DNA from: Isoetes taiwanensis
Taxonomy: Eukaryota > Streptophyta > Lycopodiopsida > Isoetales > Isoetaceae
Length of the DNA: 64,000 nt
NCBI GenBank assembly: GCA_021234155.1
Contig: JAJEKV010000073.1
Span: forward strand, 4,190,001 to 4,254,000
Direction of reading: 5' to 3'
Below are positions 44,286 through 55,967 of the stretch, piece by piece. The notes under the pieces are model-generated. The model saw nothing but the letters and a program-made list of their open reading frames with translations, made no database searches and was not told the DNA's origin. Each line of letters opens with the position of its first letter. The stretch's first letter is position 1. Made by a program: the position numbers and the translations under genes.

Positions 44286-45215
44286 GCGGAAGGACGGCGG
44301 GGTGGGGAAACGGGGCGAAAGCCCGAAGAAGAGGCGATGGATTCCCATAACACGATTTCCATCGGGGCTAAAGAGGATAAAGAAATAGGGGCATCCCAGT
44401 GGAAGGGTTGAATAAGGTGATAGGAAAAGAACGTTAAAGCGGAGACAAGGGAACCGAAAACAATGCGAAGAGACTGAAGAAAACCCAAGAATTTGGCGAG
44501 ATGACGTGATGTAAAGTGTGAAGATGAGAGAAGCGAAGATGAGAGTTGAAAAAACTTGGCTAGTTTCTTGGAGGATAAGCAAATAACCATGGCAGAAGCA
44601 TCAAGGAGAAACCCAAGGAAAATGGTACAGTGCGACAAACGAAAGCGACATTTAGGCCAAACAATGAGAAATTCAGCAGATTGCAAATAAAAAATAATGC
44701 GATGCTGAAGGGAAATAGGGTCATGCTGAGTGTTAAAAAGGAAATCGTCCATATAAGGTGTGCAACGAATACCGTCCGCTCGCCAATGGCGGACCAACGG
44801 ACGCATCAATTTGGTAAAGACCAAAGGAGCAGAGGCCAGGCCAAAAGGCAACATAGTAAAGACAAAAAATTAGTGGTCAAACTGAAAACCCAAAAAAGTG
44901 TGATGAGGAGGCCAGATGGGAACATGATGGTAACCGGATTTCAACTCCAAAGTAAAGGAAATCATGGGGTCGAAGAACAGCCAAAGCATAGGAAAGAGAT
45001 TCATAACGAAAAGAAGGAACATATAAAAAAGTTAAGACAGCGTGAATCCATAATCAAACGGAACTTGTGGTCTCCTTTGGGCACAACGCTGAGGGGTGAG
45101 CAGAAAAAAGGACAGGATGATACTTGCATGACAGCACCAGAACGTAAAAGAACCTGAATGGCAGGGCAAAAAGAATATGTGACGAGAGAGAGGAAAGGTT
45201 TGGGCGAAGAAAGGC
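44286..45215 (-). pseudogene. DIRS reverse transcriptase
   Basis: Minus-strand text includes VLLRSGAVMQVSS near 45150, MDSRCLN, TLELKSGYHHVPIWPPHHTF, LPFGLASAPLVFTKLM near 44850 and the catalytic TPYMDDFLF near 44745, followed by FLGFLLDASAM and LAKFLGFLQSLRI. The PFGLxxAP..F and YMDD boxes with this downstream pattern are typical of DIRS/tyrosine-recombinase retroelements rather than LTR elements. There is a stop at FDH* before FFVFTMLPFG and a frameshift near 45060. Confidence 0.85.
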
Positions 45216-45406
45216 ATTAGAGTTTTTTTGAGGTCAAATAAGGGCCTTGTAAGAGTATATTGGGGGGGATGCCACGTAGGATCCCGAACCTACCTTTCCC
45301 CCCTTCATACCTAACTTTCACTCTCCCCTAACCTAACTTCCCCCCCTCCGAACCTAACCTCGTACCTAACTTTGCAATCATTATTTCCTAACGACCACAA
45401 AATTTA

Positions 45407-46274
45407 ATGATTACATCTAAGATTTTCCTTTTCCCACCATCGAGCTTCAGCGCCATCGAGCTTGCCATCGCGCCATCGAGCGCCAATGACCTTGCCATCG
45501 CGCCCAAGCATTGTTTGAATTCGAATTATGGCGGATTCTTGCCAGCAAATTTCGCTCTGTTTGTTGGCAAGAATCTTCCTAATTCTAAGCTCCGCTCCGG
45601 TTCTCGGTCTTTTGCAACGTCAATGGCAAAGGTATTTGGTTTCCAAGTTGTCATTGCATTCCTTTGAGTGTTCTTGGTTCTAATACTTCTGTGTCAGGAT
45701 CAAACTAATTTCGAGGGTCAATTTAGAGTGCAATTGCCGAAAGGATGCCTGCCTTACAGGAATAAGTTCACTTGGAAGCAACCAATAAATGAAGATGCAT
45801 TGCGAGCTTTTGGAGCTATGAATATAGGCCTCTGGGCTAAAGGCCAACTGTATCCTTGTGATCCTTTCACTCGAGCCCATCCAAACTTCCACTCTGCATC
45901 CGGTCTTATTGAATTTGCTTGTAAGGGACAGCAAGGGTTACTAGGTTACTGTAATAATTTGGTTAATGTAATACTGATCCACATTTGCGTGCTATGTATA
46001 ACTACTTGTATGGATTCAATTGCAAAGTTTATCAGATGTTAATCAGCTTTAACAGGCGAACTACTTGTTGTCTCAACAATGCTGCAAGCTCAATGAATTG
46101 GAGGTAGAAAATAAAAAATTGGTGACGGAGATGAAATCACTGCAGCAAGGAATGAAGAGGGTTGCACAAGAAAATGATTCCCTCCACAAGCGAGTCAAAC
46201 GAATGAAAACAACTCCACTGGGGTTCAGGAAAAGGGCAAGAAACTTGAAGCCCATAAATGGGATATGCTTGTGA
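45407..46274 (+). CDS. Unknown three-exon gene with C-terminal coiled coil
   Basis: Exon 1 (45407-45630) encodes MITSKIFLF..., with a Ser/Ala-rich N-terminus that could be a transit peptide, ending ATSMAK/GTATTT. Exon 2 (after TGTGTCAG, 45698 on) encodes DQTNFEGQFRVQLPKGCLPY then NEDALRAFGAMNIGLWAKG, YPCDPFTRAHPNF. A phase-compatible donor at TTG/GTTAAT (about 45962) joins exon 3 (after AACAG, 46056) with NYLLSQQCCKLNELEVENKK, a heptad-rich coiled coil, and a basic tail ending at the TGA at 46272-46274. I do not recognise the family. The introns are small and well formed. It could be an accessory gene of the TIR element or a captured host gene. Confidence 0.5.
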
Positions 46275-46299
46275 TAACCCCCAAGTAGACAGTTTCTTC

Positions 46300-46961
46300 T
46301 CAGAGACCTCCTCTTCCAATACCTCCTCATTCTCCTCGTTTTCTAGTAGGAGCTTCTTTTCTGCAGGATCTATTTGCTCCTCTACTGGTGAGGCAGGACA
46401 TTCTATCTGAGCGACCTCCACACTTGAAGAAGAACCGACATCTTGGTTTGACTTATTGTAAATCATGTATGTGTTGAACATAATATCTACGCTATAAAAA
46501 CTTTCTTTGCTTTTTTTCCTGCACAGTTCTGCAGGTAGTCTCCTCAAAAACATCCTAATTCGGTCTTGATCAGCCTTCAGAAATATCTTAATTAAAGCTT
46601 GCATGCTCAGTAAAGGCAAATCAGTCACATAATATGGTTTCAGGTCAGGTCCAGCTCTAGCCATGAGGCTATGAAGAATGCCCCCATATGCATTGTTAGA
46701 CCTGTTATACTCTACCATAATGTCTACTGTCAGGCAAAAATTATTGTATACAGTAGTTGCATCAACTAGCTCCTCTATCTCCTCCTCAAACTCTTCTGGA
46801 TGCTTCTGACGAAAATTCCATTCTTTCTCTACTATATTATCATACCATGTGCTAAACAACTCCCATGCCTTATCTGATTTACTCTTTACCATTCTCGTTG
46901 AGCAACACCTTGATTTGTGATAGTTTGAAGGTGAGTGCCTTAGTAGCAGCTTGATATGCAA
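46300..46961 (-). CDS. Unknown protein, acidic C-terminus
   Basis: A long minus-strand frame likely starts at MVKSKSDKAWELFSTWYDN (about 46890) and continues EFEEEIEELVDATTVYNNF, YGGILHSLMARAGPDLKPYY and DRIRMFLRRLPAELC, ending in a Glu-rich segment (LLLENEENEEVLEEEVSEKK). Codon use and lack of low-complexity bias suggest real coding sequence. The frame runs on to 46137 but overlaps the last exon of the plus-strand gene there; the true end is probably near 46280-46300, or lies in an unrecognised exon. No family recognised. Confidence 0.45.
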
Positions 46962-46969
46962 GAGTGACT

Positions 46970-47115
46970 AACATCGTAGCTACGGTGCGAAAATAACGTT
47001 TCCATATTTTATGTTATACACAATTTCGCACCGCGGGCTACGGTCTTAAAAATAACACTTCCATATTTTATGTTATACACATTTACGCACCGTAGCTACA
47101 AATTGCAAAAACAAC
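46970..47115. repeat. Palindromic satellite, GCACCGTAGCTACGGTGC type, cluster 1
   Basis: Units of about 65 bp with CGTAGCTACGGTGCGAAAAT, then CTTCCATATTTTATGTTATA, then CGCACCG. The cores are 18-bp palindromes. A second cluster is at 48186-48320. Confidence 0.75.
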
Positions 47116-47340
47116 ACTTTCTTATTTTATAGTCATCCATACAAGAAGAGGTTCAATTGAAGGGAGGAAGTTGATGAGGATGCTTTCAGTAATTTAGAGC
47201 AATGAACATTGATATTTAGGCAATGACAACTCTTTTTGTTTCATTAAATTTTGAGTAGTGTTTTGTGAGTTCAAAAGTAGTCTCTCATTAGTTATTGTCA
47301 AATTGACTATGAGAGAGTGGGCCACGATGGGTTCAAAGTC

Positions 47341-48055
<715 letters not shown>

Positions 48056-48185
48056 TTGTTAATGAAATACAGATTTGAATCTACAACCTGTTCGTTAGAA
48101 ACCTAGAGTCTCAGGCCTCAACCCTAGTGGGTTTCCATGCTGGCATCGGGGTTGGGCCCTTAAGTGATCCCATCAAACCTCTAAT

Positions 48186-48320
48186 GAATTTCGCACCATA
48201 GCTATGGTGCGAAAACAACACTTCCATATTTTATGTTATATATAATTTCGCACCGTGCCTACGGTGCGAAAACAACACTTCCTTATTTTATGATATTCAT
48301 ATTTTCGCATCGTAGCTACT
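48186..48320. repeat. Palindromic satellite, cluster 2
   Basis: Two to three units with TTTCGCACCATAGCTATGGTG and GCACCGTGCCTACGGTGCGA followed by AACAACACTTCCNTATTTTA. They match cluster 1 at 46970-47115. Confidence 0.75.
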
Positions 48321-48499
48321 TTAATTTTTTATGTTACACTGAAATCAAACCTTTCTAATCAATATACAATAGATCTCCAATTAATCGTCACTTATATTTA
48401 TATTACATAGATTCATATACAGATGCAATATCTGAACTGAACCATATCTTGACTTATCCTGCATTCAGTAGATTCAGCTCCATCATGAAGTCGAGCACT

Positions 48500-49230
48500 C
48501 CAACCTTCAAGAAATAGACTATCTGAAAAACTATCCACCGATTGTCGGAACTGTAAACATCTTGAATAAGGCAATGAACAAATCAATTCCTAAATTTGTC
48601 TTCACATGCCCGCAGAAACCTCCCTTCTCCTTCAATGCCGTAAACATTTCATGTGACAACTTACTCCGTGCTAGTAAGACAGAAGTGGCATCCAGAGGCC
48701 TGCAGTATAGCTCGGACAGGCTGGGCAATGGAAGCTCAATAAGCTTGGATCTTCGTGGAGAGTATTCATACCTTCAGAACCATATACCCCTTTTCTGTGA
48801 GCTGCACTAGTATGCTACCTTCGAACAACAAGGAGCCCATATCTTGGTGAAAGCAATGGAATACACTACTGTGAAGAGACTGTGTTCTACACATCAGATA
48901 TACACAAACCTGGGAGAATAGGAATGAACTGGATAAGTAACTGAACTAATTTAGATATGGATTGCATAGAAGTACATACTTACAATTTGCTTCTAACCGT
49001 GGGAAAGTTCTTCGCTTGCTTATTTTTTATTTTGCCATATTTGTTGGAGTGTATACATGACTCACTTGTACAAATATCTCTTTGCCTGATCGAAAACCGA
49101 CCACCAAAGCCTTCCAATGTGCAGAAACATCACTTCTCCTGCATCTTTTGACTCGCTATTCACCTCGCATTCCAGGTTGGAGTGTAACAAAGCTCCCGGT
49201 CGACACCACGAAGCTTTCAAAGTCATTTCT
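48500..49230 (-). other. Minus-strand exon-like segments of unknown gene in the TIR element
   Basis: A 54-codon frame at about 49226-49062 (MTLKASWCRPGALLH ... HIGRLWWSVFDQAKRYLYK) ends at a strong donor, ACAA/GTGAGT. A second segment begins after an acceptor-like CATACTAG near 48811 and reads AAHRKGVYGSEGMNTLHEDP then SLLSFHCPACPSY. A CPAC motif of this kind occurs in some KDZ-type transposases, but the rest does not let me claim that. An alternative frame (48728-48531, LDATSVLLARSKLSHEMFTA) is also open. The segment may be the 5' part of a gene that was split by the satellite block. Confidence 0.3.
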
Positions 49231-49836
49231 GATTGTGATAGAGCTTATAGCCATCTAAAGTCACAGAATTCAAATTAGAATGTGGAGCGGAATCGAAATA
49301 CTAGGAAAGGCTCGGTGATTTTACCTTGATCGAAGCTTTTTTGTGGTCGAAACTCACTTTGGCGCAGGTCGAAGCTATTCCCGAGCAAATCGAAGTTCCC
49401 TTGGCGCAGGCAATCGATCTTCGCGCAAACTTTGTTGAAGAAAACACCTGAGTGGGAATTGAGCGCGGGAGCTAACGGTCATATTTGCTACGTGTGTAAT
49501 CTGACACCCGAAGCTAGAGGCACGAATATTACCGAAGCTACGTGCAGTTGACACCTGGAATGGCGAAACCAAGGCTCGGTAAAAAAAACTCTGTACAAGC
49601 TCGGCTCCCCATTGGCCGCGAGCTTTTTGACGTGGCATCGAGTAAGGGCCCTTAATTGACCTCAAAAAAACTCTAATGGTTGAGGTGGAGGTCCCTGAGC
49701 CTAAGGGAGAGCATAACCATGTTGGATCCAAGACAAGACGAGAGAATTTGCAGAGATAGAGCGCCAAAAAGGTAAAGATGCGGAGAGACGCCCACGCATA
49801 GATAAGGTGGCATAGTGGGAATCGAGAGCAACAGGA

Positions 49837-50776
49837 TCAAAAGGGAGATGGGGTAAAGGGGAGGTAAAAACTTGGCAATCTGCAAGAAAAAACCCGACAT
49901 AAAAAGCAATATCCTTTATTGATAATCAGAAGGAAATACAACACATAGTAAAGAACAGACAACAACCAAATTAGCTCAAGAATACCAAGGCGGGGGCAAC
50001 GCAGGAGGAGGAAGGCCGGATGGTGTGTCTGTGGGGGAAAAGCCATCAACGGAGTAGGGTTGAGGGGAACTGAGTGAGGAAACGATGGGGAAAAGGGAGG
50101 AACTGCATTATGGAAGAACTGCCGACGAAAACAATTTTCGGCAGTATGCTGAAAACGACCACAAATAGTACATCGAAGGGTGGAGGGTTTAGCGGGTAAA
50201 GAAGCAAAAGAAGAAAAAGTGACAGACGAAGGGTAAGGAGAAGTGTGAGCACGGGATAGGCGTTTCTCTTGGGCAAATTTCTTGGCCTGTTGCAGGCGTT
50301 TGGATTCGTCCGAAGAAGAATTCAAACTAGGGGACTCGCTAAATTGCAAGGCAACGTCGTATCCGTGTTGGTCAGCAATAAGGACAAATTTCATCTATTG
50401 GTCCGCCAAACACTTACCTTCTTCCACCATCTGCAGCACATCGTCTGGAATAGCGACCCCCCAAAATAGCAAGACATCCATGAATCCATCAAAACCGGGT
50501 GTCCGTAACATAAGCAAACTCATAATAATGCCGCATAGAGTGGCGCTCAAAGGATGGGGTAGGTCGAGCGGCTCGTTCTCTAATATCCTGTTGAAGGTGC
50601 TCAAGTTGGGTCTGAACTGACAATTGTTGAGTCATCGATGTCTGGAGTGCTTGGAGGAGGCTCATTGCTGTTGAAGTTCATGCAATAATTGAGTATAATC
50701 AGGAGAAATTGGAGCAAAAGGAACGGGCATGGCAGAGGTGGGAGAGGCGTGCGACAGAGAAGAGAAAAGAGGAGCC
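49837..50776 (-). pseudogene. DIRS gag with CCHC zinc knuckle
   Basis: From about 50776 the minus strand reads MAPLFSSLSHASPTSAMPVP, then PDYTQLLHELQQQ, then after a frame change LQALQTSMTQQLSVQTQLEH (coiled-coil-like). After another change it reads LMLRTPGFDGFMDVLLFWGV and FVLIADQHGYDVALQFSESP, ending with CTICGRFQHTAENC, a CX2CX4HX4C knuckle near 50170. Gag packages element RNA. At least two frameshifts are present. The TIR element interrupts the DNA just downstream, at 49675. Confidence 0.7.
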
Positions 50777-50779
50777 ATC

Positions 50780-51735
50780 TGAAGAAATCGATTTTGGGGG
50801 TCTAAATTTGGCCAAATTCAAAATTTTCAAAGCCCATTACATTTTGGAATAAGAAATTTTGGATTATAAGGATTTTTTGTTTTTTAGGGCAAAAATGGCT
50901 AGGGATGGGTGAGTTGGCAACAAAGGTGATGACTTGGCAAGCAAAGGGTGACATGGCAATGTGAGGGTGGTGATGTGGCAAGAAAATTGGCAAGCAAAGT
51001 TTCTCCTAGTCAAAAACATTTGTGACATGGATATGACATGGTGATGATGTGGGGGTGATAATGGAACCTTTGACATGTATGCACAATGGTGCTTGGATTT
51101 CGAGATTTTCAATTTTGAAGACATCTATCACTTGGAAACTTGTAGAAGACATATTGATATGAAGAACCAAAGATGGACACTAGTTTGACATCATATATGC
51201 ATTTCTTGAAGGACACTTGATCACCTAAGCATCTTGAACACTTGAAGTCAAAGGTTGAAGATCCCAAAGTTAAAGTTTGGAAGACCACTCGAAATTCAAT
51301 GGTACTTTAGTTTGCATGATTCAAGCTTTTGCCATGATGTTACTTTCTAAGACGGGTACTCCGGAAAACGCTTTTGCCCCTCAAGAGAATCGAAAGTGTA
51401 TTCCAGAATACACTTTTGCCCTTGATGAAGGAATACACTTTTGCCCTTGATGAAGTGGAAAAGTGTATTCCGGAATACACTTTCGCTCCTACGCAGTAGC
51501 TAAAGTGTATTCTGGAATACACTTCTGCAATTAATAAAATATTAAGTTTAAGCCACTTGAATTCCAGAACACATTTTTTTCGCAAGAAGTTGGTTGTTTT
51601 TCTACCGTTATAGTTGCCAACTTCTAAAATGTTTAAGATTTTCTTCTTAGCCAAAAAAACGTCATCACCTGCCAGACATGTTTGATGGAGCAACTTAACA
51701 TGGAGACGTGGGAGAGGTGCAAAGGACTTTATCCC
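50780..51735. other. AT-rich insertion-like segment with palindrome array
   Basis: Composition drops sharply compared with the DIRS flanks. At 51390-51530, palindromes of AAAGTGTATTCCGGAATACA type, complementary within themselves, occur two to three times, plus half-sites GGAATACACTTTTGCCC. There is also a repetitive GTGATGANTTGGCAAGCAAA segment near 50920-51000. No gene seen. Confidence 0.5.
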
Positions 51736-51739
51736 ATTG

Positions 51740-52105
51740 CTACATGCGACGAGCGTATTGTTCTGTACGCTCCAAATTTCGAAGGATGGGTATGCTGACT
51801 AAACTTGTGACTCTTGTTTTATCTAGGTACTTAATTTCCCTTTTGATTGCAGAATAAGAGAAAAATAAGGACCTGTCAAAAGGAGCAGCAAAGGCTGAGG
51901 GGGACCAAAAAGAAAAAATAGACGTTGCGGGAGCGGGGGAGGTGGTAGAAGAAAGTGAAGTGGGATCCAAAGAGTCTGGCTCAGGTGAGAGGGAAGCTTC
52001 GCGTTGACGACGAGAACTAGCGGCGCGAGCGAGCCATGGGGGAGAAGGCGAACTCGAGGTAGGAGAGTCAGGGGTGCTCGCTATGGACGGTATCAGCTCA
52101 ATGAC
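51740..52105 (-). pseudogene. DIRS gag, Ser/Pro-rich N-terminal exon
   Basis: Open minus-strand frame from an acceptor ATTTTTTCAG at 52105: TPDSPTSSSPSPP, then REASLSPEPDSLDPTSLSST, then TSIFSFWSPSAFAAPFD. Ser/Pro-rich leaders are common in DIRS gag. It is separated from the rest of gag by about 1 kb of AT-rich DNA (50.78-51.74 kb) that looks inserted. The join is inferred. Confidence 0.4.
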
Positions 52106-52249
52106 CTGAAAAAATGAAGCACATTAAAGAACAAAAACAATGGCCAGAAGGGTGTGCCAACCACGAAACGGAAAAAGAGGTCGCCCCGATAAAAGCAAGT
52201 CAAGCCCCCATGATGACGAGTCTAAGAATATGTACAGACGCGCCCAAAT

Positions 52250-52288
52250 GAGGAAGGAAGGAAGGAAGGAAGGAAGGAAGGAAGGAAG
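52250..52288 (+). repeat. (GGAA)n microsatellite
   Basis: About nine GGAA/GAAG units in the DIRS leader region. Confidence 0.9.
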
Positions 52289-52394
52289 TATATTTTTACG
52301 TCGCACCACAAAGGCAGCGTCACGGAGGACATGCGACCACAAGTACAAAGAAAACAAAAAATACATTGCATGGGCCGAAGCCCGTGAGCACCAT

Positions 52395-52440
52395 GGCCCG
52401 GATTAAAAAACCCTACTGGGGAAAAACCGTTGACGACGAC
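52395..52440 (-). other. Short variant of the TTTTTCCC/GGGTTTTTT motif
   Basis: CCCGGATTAAAAAACCCTAC and TGGGGAAAAACCG on plus match the outer parts of the LINE/DIRS hairpin core but lack the GGGTTTTCGAG section. It lies in the DIRS 5' leader. Confidence 0.4.
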
Positions 52441-53016
52441 AATAAGGACAATGCAAGAAACCACCATATGAAAATGAAAAACCAACAATATAAGCGAGAG
52501 AAACCAACAACAATAAGGATAATGCCAAAAACACGAATGATAGAAGCCAATCCAGAATAATGACAAGGTAAGATTGGCACCTACAATGAGAACCCAAGTT
52601 GTCAACGATGATGCAAGAATGCAAAAAAGTAATAATGAGCAAAAGAGAGACGCCCGAGGCCCCAAAAACCGTGGGATAACAACATGTCACAACACAACCT
52701 AGAGTTACCCCATATCACGATAAATAACGACACATAGGTAGAAACCTATAGAAAAGGCAAACAACTTATGGAAAATAAAGAGAAAGGGGAAAACAACATA
52801 TAGGTAACAACCGTCAAGAAAATCAAGCGATGGTCGGTCATCGAAGGTATGAAAAGAAATCAAGTTATTCAATTGCATATGATGCATAAACACGAAAAGC
52901 AAAAAACAAACCATGTTGATGCATATGATTCATAAATGAGGCCACCATCTATAAAAAACCCCAAGTTGCCAACGATGATGAATAAACCAATGCATAAGCA
53001 ATAACATTAAGAAGAA

Positions 53017-53480
53017 AAAGGCAAACCATGGTATTGTAGAGTATTCATAAACGTTGAAAGGACAAAGTGCAACCCTTCATAAGGGTGACAACATATCAAA
53101 AAAAGAGCTATCATATAGGCAGCAGAATCGAACATGAAAGAGAAAAAGTCAAACCATTGTAGTGCATATTATTATGTATAAAACGTTGAAAAGATGAAGT
53201 GCAACCCCTCATATGGTTAACAATATCTCAAAAGGAAGCTATCACATAGGCAACATAATCGATTCGAAACCAATACATAGGCAATAACATGAAAGAGAAA
53301 AAGTCAAACCATTGTAGTGCATAGTATTCATAAACGTTAAAAAGACAAAGTGCAACCCCTCATATGGGTAACAACATCTCAAAAAAGAAAATTATCACAT
53401 AGGCAACAGAATCGACTAGGTTGGTGCATATTATTCAGAGATATGAAAAGTCCCACCATGTTATTGCATATAGCATTCAT
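53017..53480. repeat. Tandem repeat, ~125-155-bp unit, three and a half copies
   Basis: Units start with AAAAAGTCAAACCATTGTAG or variants at about 53017, 53140, 53297 and 53445, and include AAACGTTGAAAGGACAAAGT and GCTATCACATAGGCAACA. Located in the long DIRS 5' leader. Confidence 0.7.
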
Positions 53481-54830
53481 AAGATGATGCCAATATCAAG
53501 ATGGTGATGAGGCCCAGGCCATATCATGCGATCAAACCCAAAGAAAATGCTGGGTAAGTGGGCAGAAATTGTGGAGGATATTCAGTCAAGATAAGGAAAG
53601 ACTCGCGCAATTGAATGGGGCGTAAGGACGAGAACCCCCATTGCAGAATGACGTCCCCCAAGAACCGAGTACGGGGAGGATCGATGAGCCGATAGGAGCG
53701 GAACACCCGACGGACAGCAGGAGAAAAAGATGCATAAAGGGACAGCACCCGGAAGAATTCAGTAGGCCAGTCAATGTGCCGACGGTCGAGTTGCAACGCA
53801 TTGCGAGCAGATGGATGCAGAGCGTCCAAATGGTGTGTTAGAGATGGTGTGTCGACATGGCAACCTCCGGAGATGCAAAAGGCGGAAAAAAACCAACAAT
53901 AAAGATATCTGCAGAGCAAAGGGGACAACTAAATGGCATAGTGACGCCCAAACAAGATCACACAGGAAGGAAGGACGATGGTAGCAAAAAACCCCCTGGA
54001 GAAAAGGGGACGGAGGTATGAATGCGGGCCAAGAGCGGATGGCAGAAGGAAGGCTGAAAAAAGGCATGCAGAAGGTGGAAAAGAGGCTGGTAGGGGATAA
54101 AAATAGGGCCGCCAAAGACAGACAGGAGGCTGGAATTGGACGACAGAAAGAATGGTGGAAATGAATCCAGCAGATCCGACAATGAAAATCACTAAGGAAC
54201 CAAAGGAAGAGCGAGATGGCCGTCGAATTGGTTGGTGGGGATTGCTTCAAACAGAAGCCAGAAGGCCAAAATCAGGGAACGGAGGTCGGAAGGCGGAAAC
54301 CTGCAGGGGCAATATGAAACGAAATGAACGCGGCATGCAAAAAACAGAGAAGGACAGATTGGAAGCTCAGAAACGAAGCACTGTGTGCCAGGCAGAGTTA
54401 CCGGCAAGCGAACATACTCCAAGGCTAAAGAGTCTGCATAGCCGAGAAGAAACGCCATGGGTTGCTAGAGGGAGAACTGTCATGAACCTACTCGAAAACA
54501 AGGAAAATACGTGGAAAATACACAAGAAATACGAAAGAAATACGCCAAGATCGGCAAAGAATCTGATATATGAACAGGAATCAAGAATACAATAGCCCGA
54601 AGGCAAGCAGGAATATGAGACAGATGCCTAGAAGGCTCAAGACTGGCGTTGAACCGGAATGGTTTGACAAGAAGGAGGTGCCTCCTTATATATCTAGACC
54701 AACGATCAGGATCGCGCCACTCCAATGGATGAGATCGCGCCAAGTGTCGCGCATGCACTTATGTTCTAGAACATTCTAGAACCTTCTGGAGATAGTCCCA
54801 CATATGAGGAAGACGTGAAGGAATGTCTTC
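53481..54830. other. DIRS leader, GC-richer, no gene supported
   Basis: Overlapping frames occur on both strands, none with family resemblance. The minus frame 53928-53524 (Arg/Leu-rich) could be an unrecognised leader ORF. Nothing definite. Confidence 0.35.
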
Positions 54831-54837
54831 AACAAAT

Positions 54838-54960
54838 ATTGGTAGCGCACTTGGCAAGGGTGTGTGATTCGCAACTGAAAGGTTGCGAGTTCAAACCCTG
54901 TCTTGTGCAACTACACTTTTGCATCCGTGTGACGACCATCTTTTGTACATAGGAGTATAA
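54838..54960 (+). mobile_element. Possible tRNA-derived SINE head
   Basis: TAGCGCACTTGG (54843-54854) fits a pol III A box (TRGYNNANNNGG). GAGTTCAAACC (54887-54897) fits the B box (GGTTCRANNCC family), 44 bp apart, as in tRNA genes and tRNA-derived SINEs. The T-stem does not pair well, so it is not a functional tRNA. A palindromic segment (TCGTATGATACGA) follows at about 54965. The 3' end is unclear. Confidence 0.4.
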
Positions 54961-54997
54961 TGTTCGTATGATACGAATATCCGTATGGTCATCACAA

Positions 54998-55126
54998 GAA
55001 CAAGGCAGAGATGAGGCAAAAACAAAACAAGCATGGGCTGCTAGATCGAGAACAAGGCAAGGATAAGGCAAAAACAGAACAAGCATGGGCTGCTAGATCG
55101 AGAACAAGGCAGGAATGAGGAAAAAA
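54998..55126 (+). repeat. Tandem repeat, 52-bp unit, 2.5 copies
   Basis: GAACAAGGCANNGATNAGGC ... CAAGCATGGGCTGCTAGATC repeats with an exact 52-bp period at 54998, 55050 and 55102. Confidence 0.85.
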
Positions 55127-55836
55127 TAGAGCAAGTCATAGAGCACTGGGATCAGGACGGAGAGGAGATTGAAATAAGAGGCAGTCCAGTCGGCAGAGGC
55201 TGGATCGACCAACTAATAGCAGTTATGAGAAGGGGAAACAAAAAAAGATTGAACAGAGAGCAAACACAAGGAAATGAGGACCGAACGCTGCCGCAAGGAC
55301 ACCGGGGAGAGAGCAGAAGAAAGAATTGGAAATGCGAAATACTAACACAAAGATCAGGAAGAAGAATGCAATCCCAACACAGGCCATGCCATCAGACCGG
55401 TTGGAACCTCAAACAACGCCACACAGAGCCATGCAGATCATCCCATCTTCACCGAGATAAGCCAAGCAACAACAAAGAACCAAAAAATGCGAAATGATCA
55501 AACCATAACTCCATAATGCGAAGGTATCAAAGCATAACTCAAAGCACGGTGACCCCTAACCTGTAGGATGGCTTAGGAGGCATCGGAAACCCAAGCTAAA
55601 AACTCTGCATGTTGGTGCTAAAGAAAAATAAAGCCATGCGAGCACAGAGAAAACAATAGAACCAGAAAACTTGCCAGAACAATGGTGAGAACCAAGATGT
55701 CAAGATGACGAAGGGAAATAGGCGTACCTTCCAGAGAATGATGAGGAAACTCGCCATGAATGTTCCCGTAGCAATGATGTGGAGGAGGAATCCGGCAGAA
55801 AAGTTGGAGAAGTAATTCGTCGGACGAAGAGCCATG

Positions 55837-55967
55837 GAAGCAAGGAGAATGGAAGAAGTGCTGCTGTGAGAAGACACCGATAAACGGTCTCGAATGGAGA
55901 ATAGCCTTATATAATGGCTCGTCCCTGCCCAGAATGACGATCCGATGGCTCGGATCGATGCGATTAT
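55837..55967 (-). repeat. DIRS terminal repeat B2
   Basis: GAAGCAAGGAGAATGGAAGA through AATGACGATCCGATGGCTCG to GCGATTAT, about 94-95% identical to B1 (35433-35563). It forms the element's 5' terminus on the coding strand and is followed by the resumed target sequence CCACAAAAGCCACAAAGACT. Confidence 0.85.

Noticed and set aside
48740-48800. KDZ transposase from the HCPACPS motif
   Set aside because: A single cysteine motif in a short frame; no downstream DDE residues or other family blocks could be seen.
54152-54595. Plus-strand basic protein of ~147 codons
   Set aside because: Antisense to the DIRS leader, Arg/Lys-rich by composition only, no family resemblance.
54838-54912. Functional tRNA gene
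   Set aside because: A and B boxes are present, but acceptor, anticodon and T stems do not pair.
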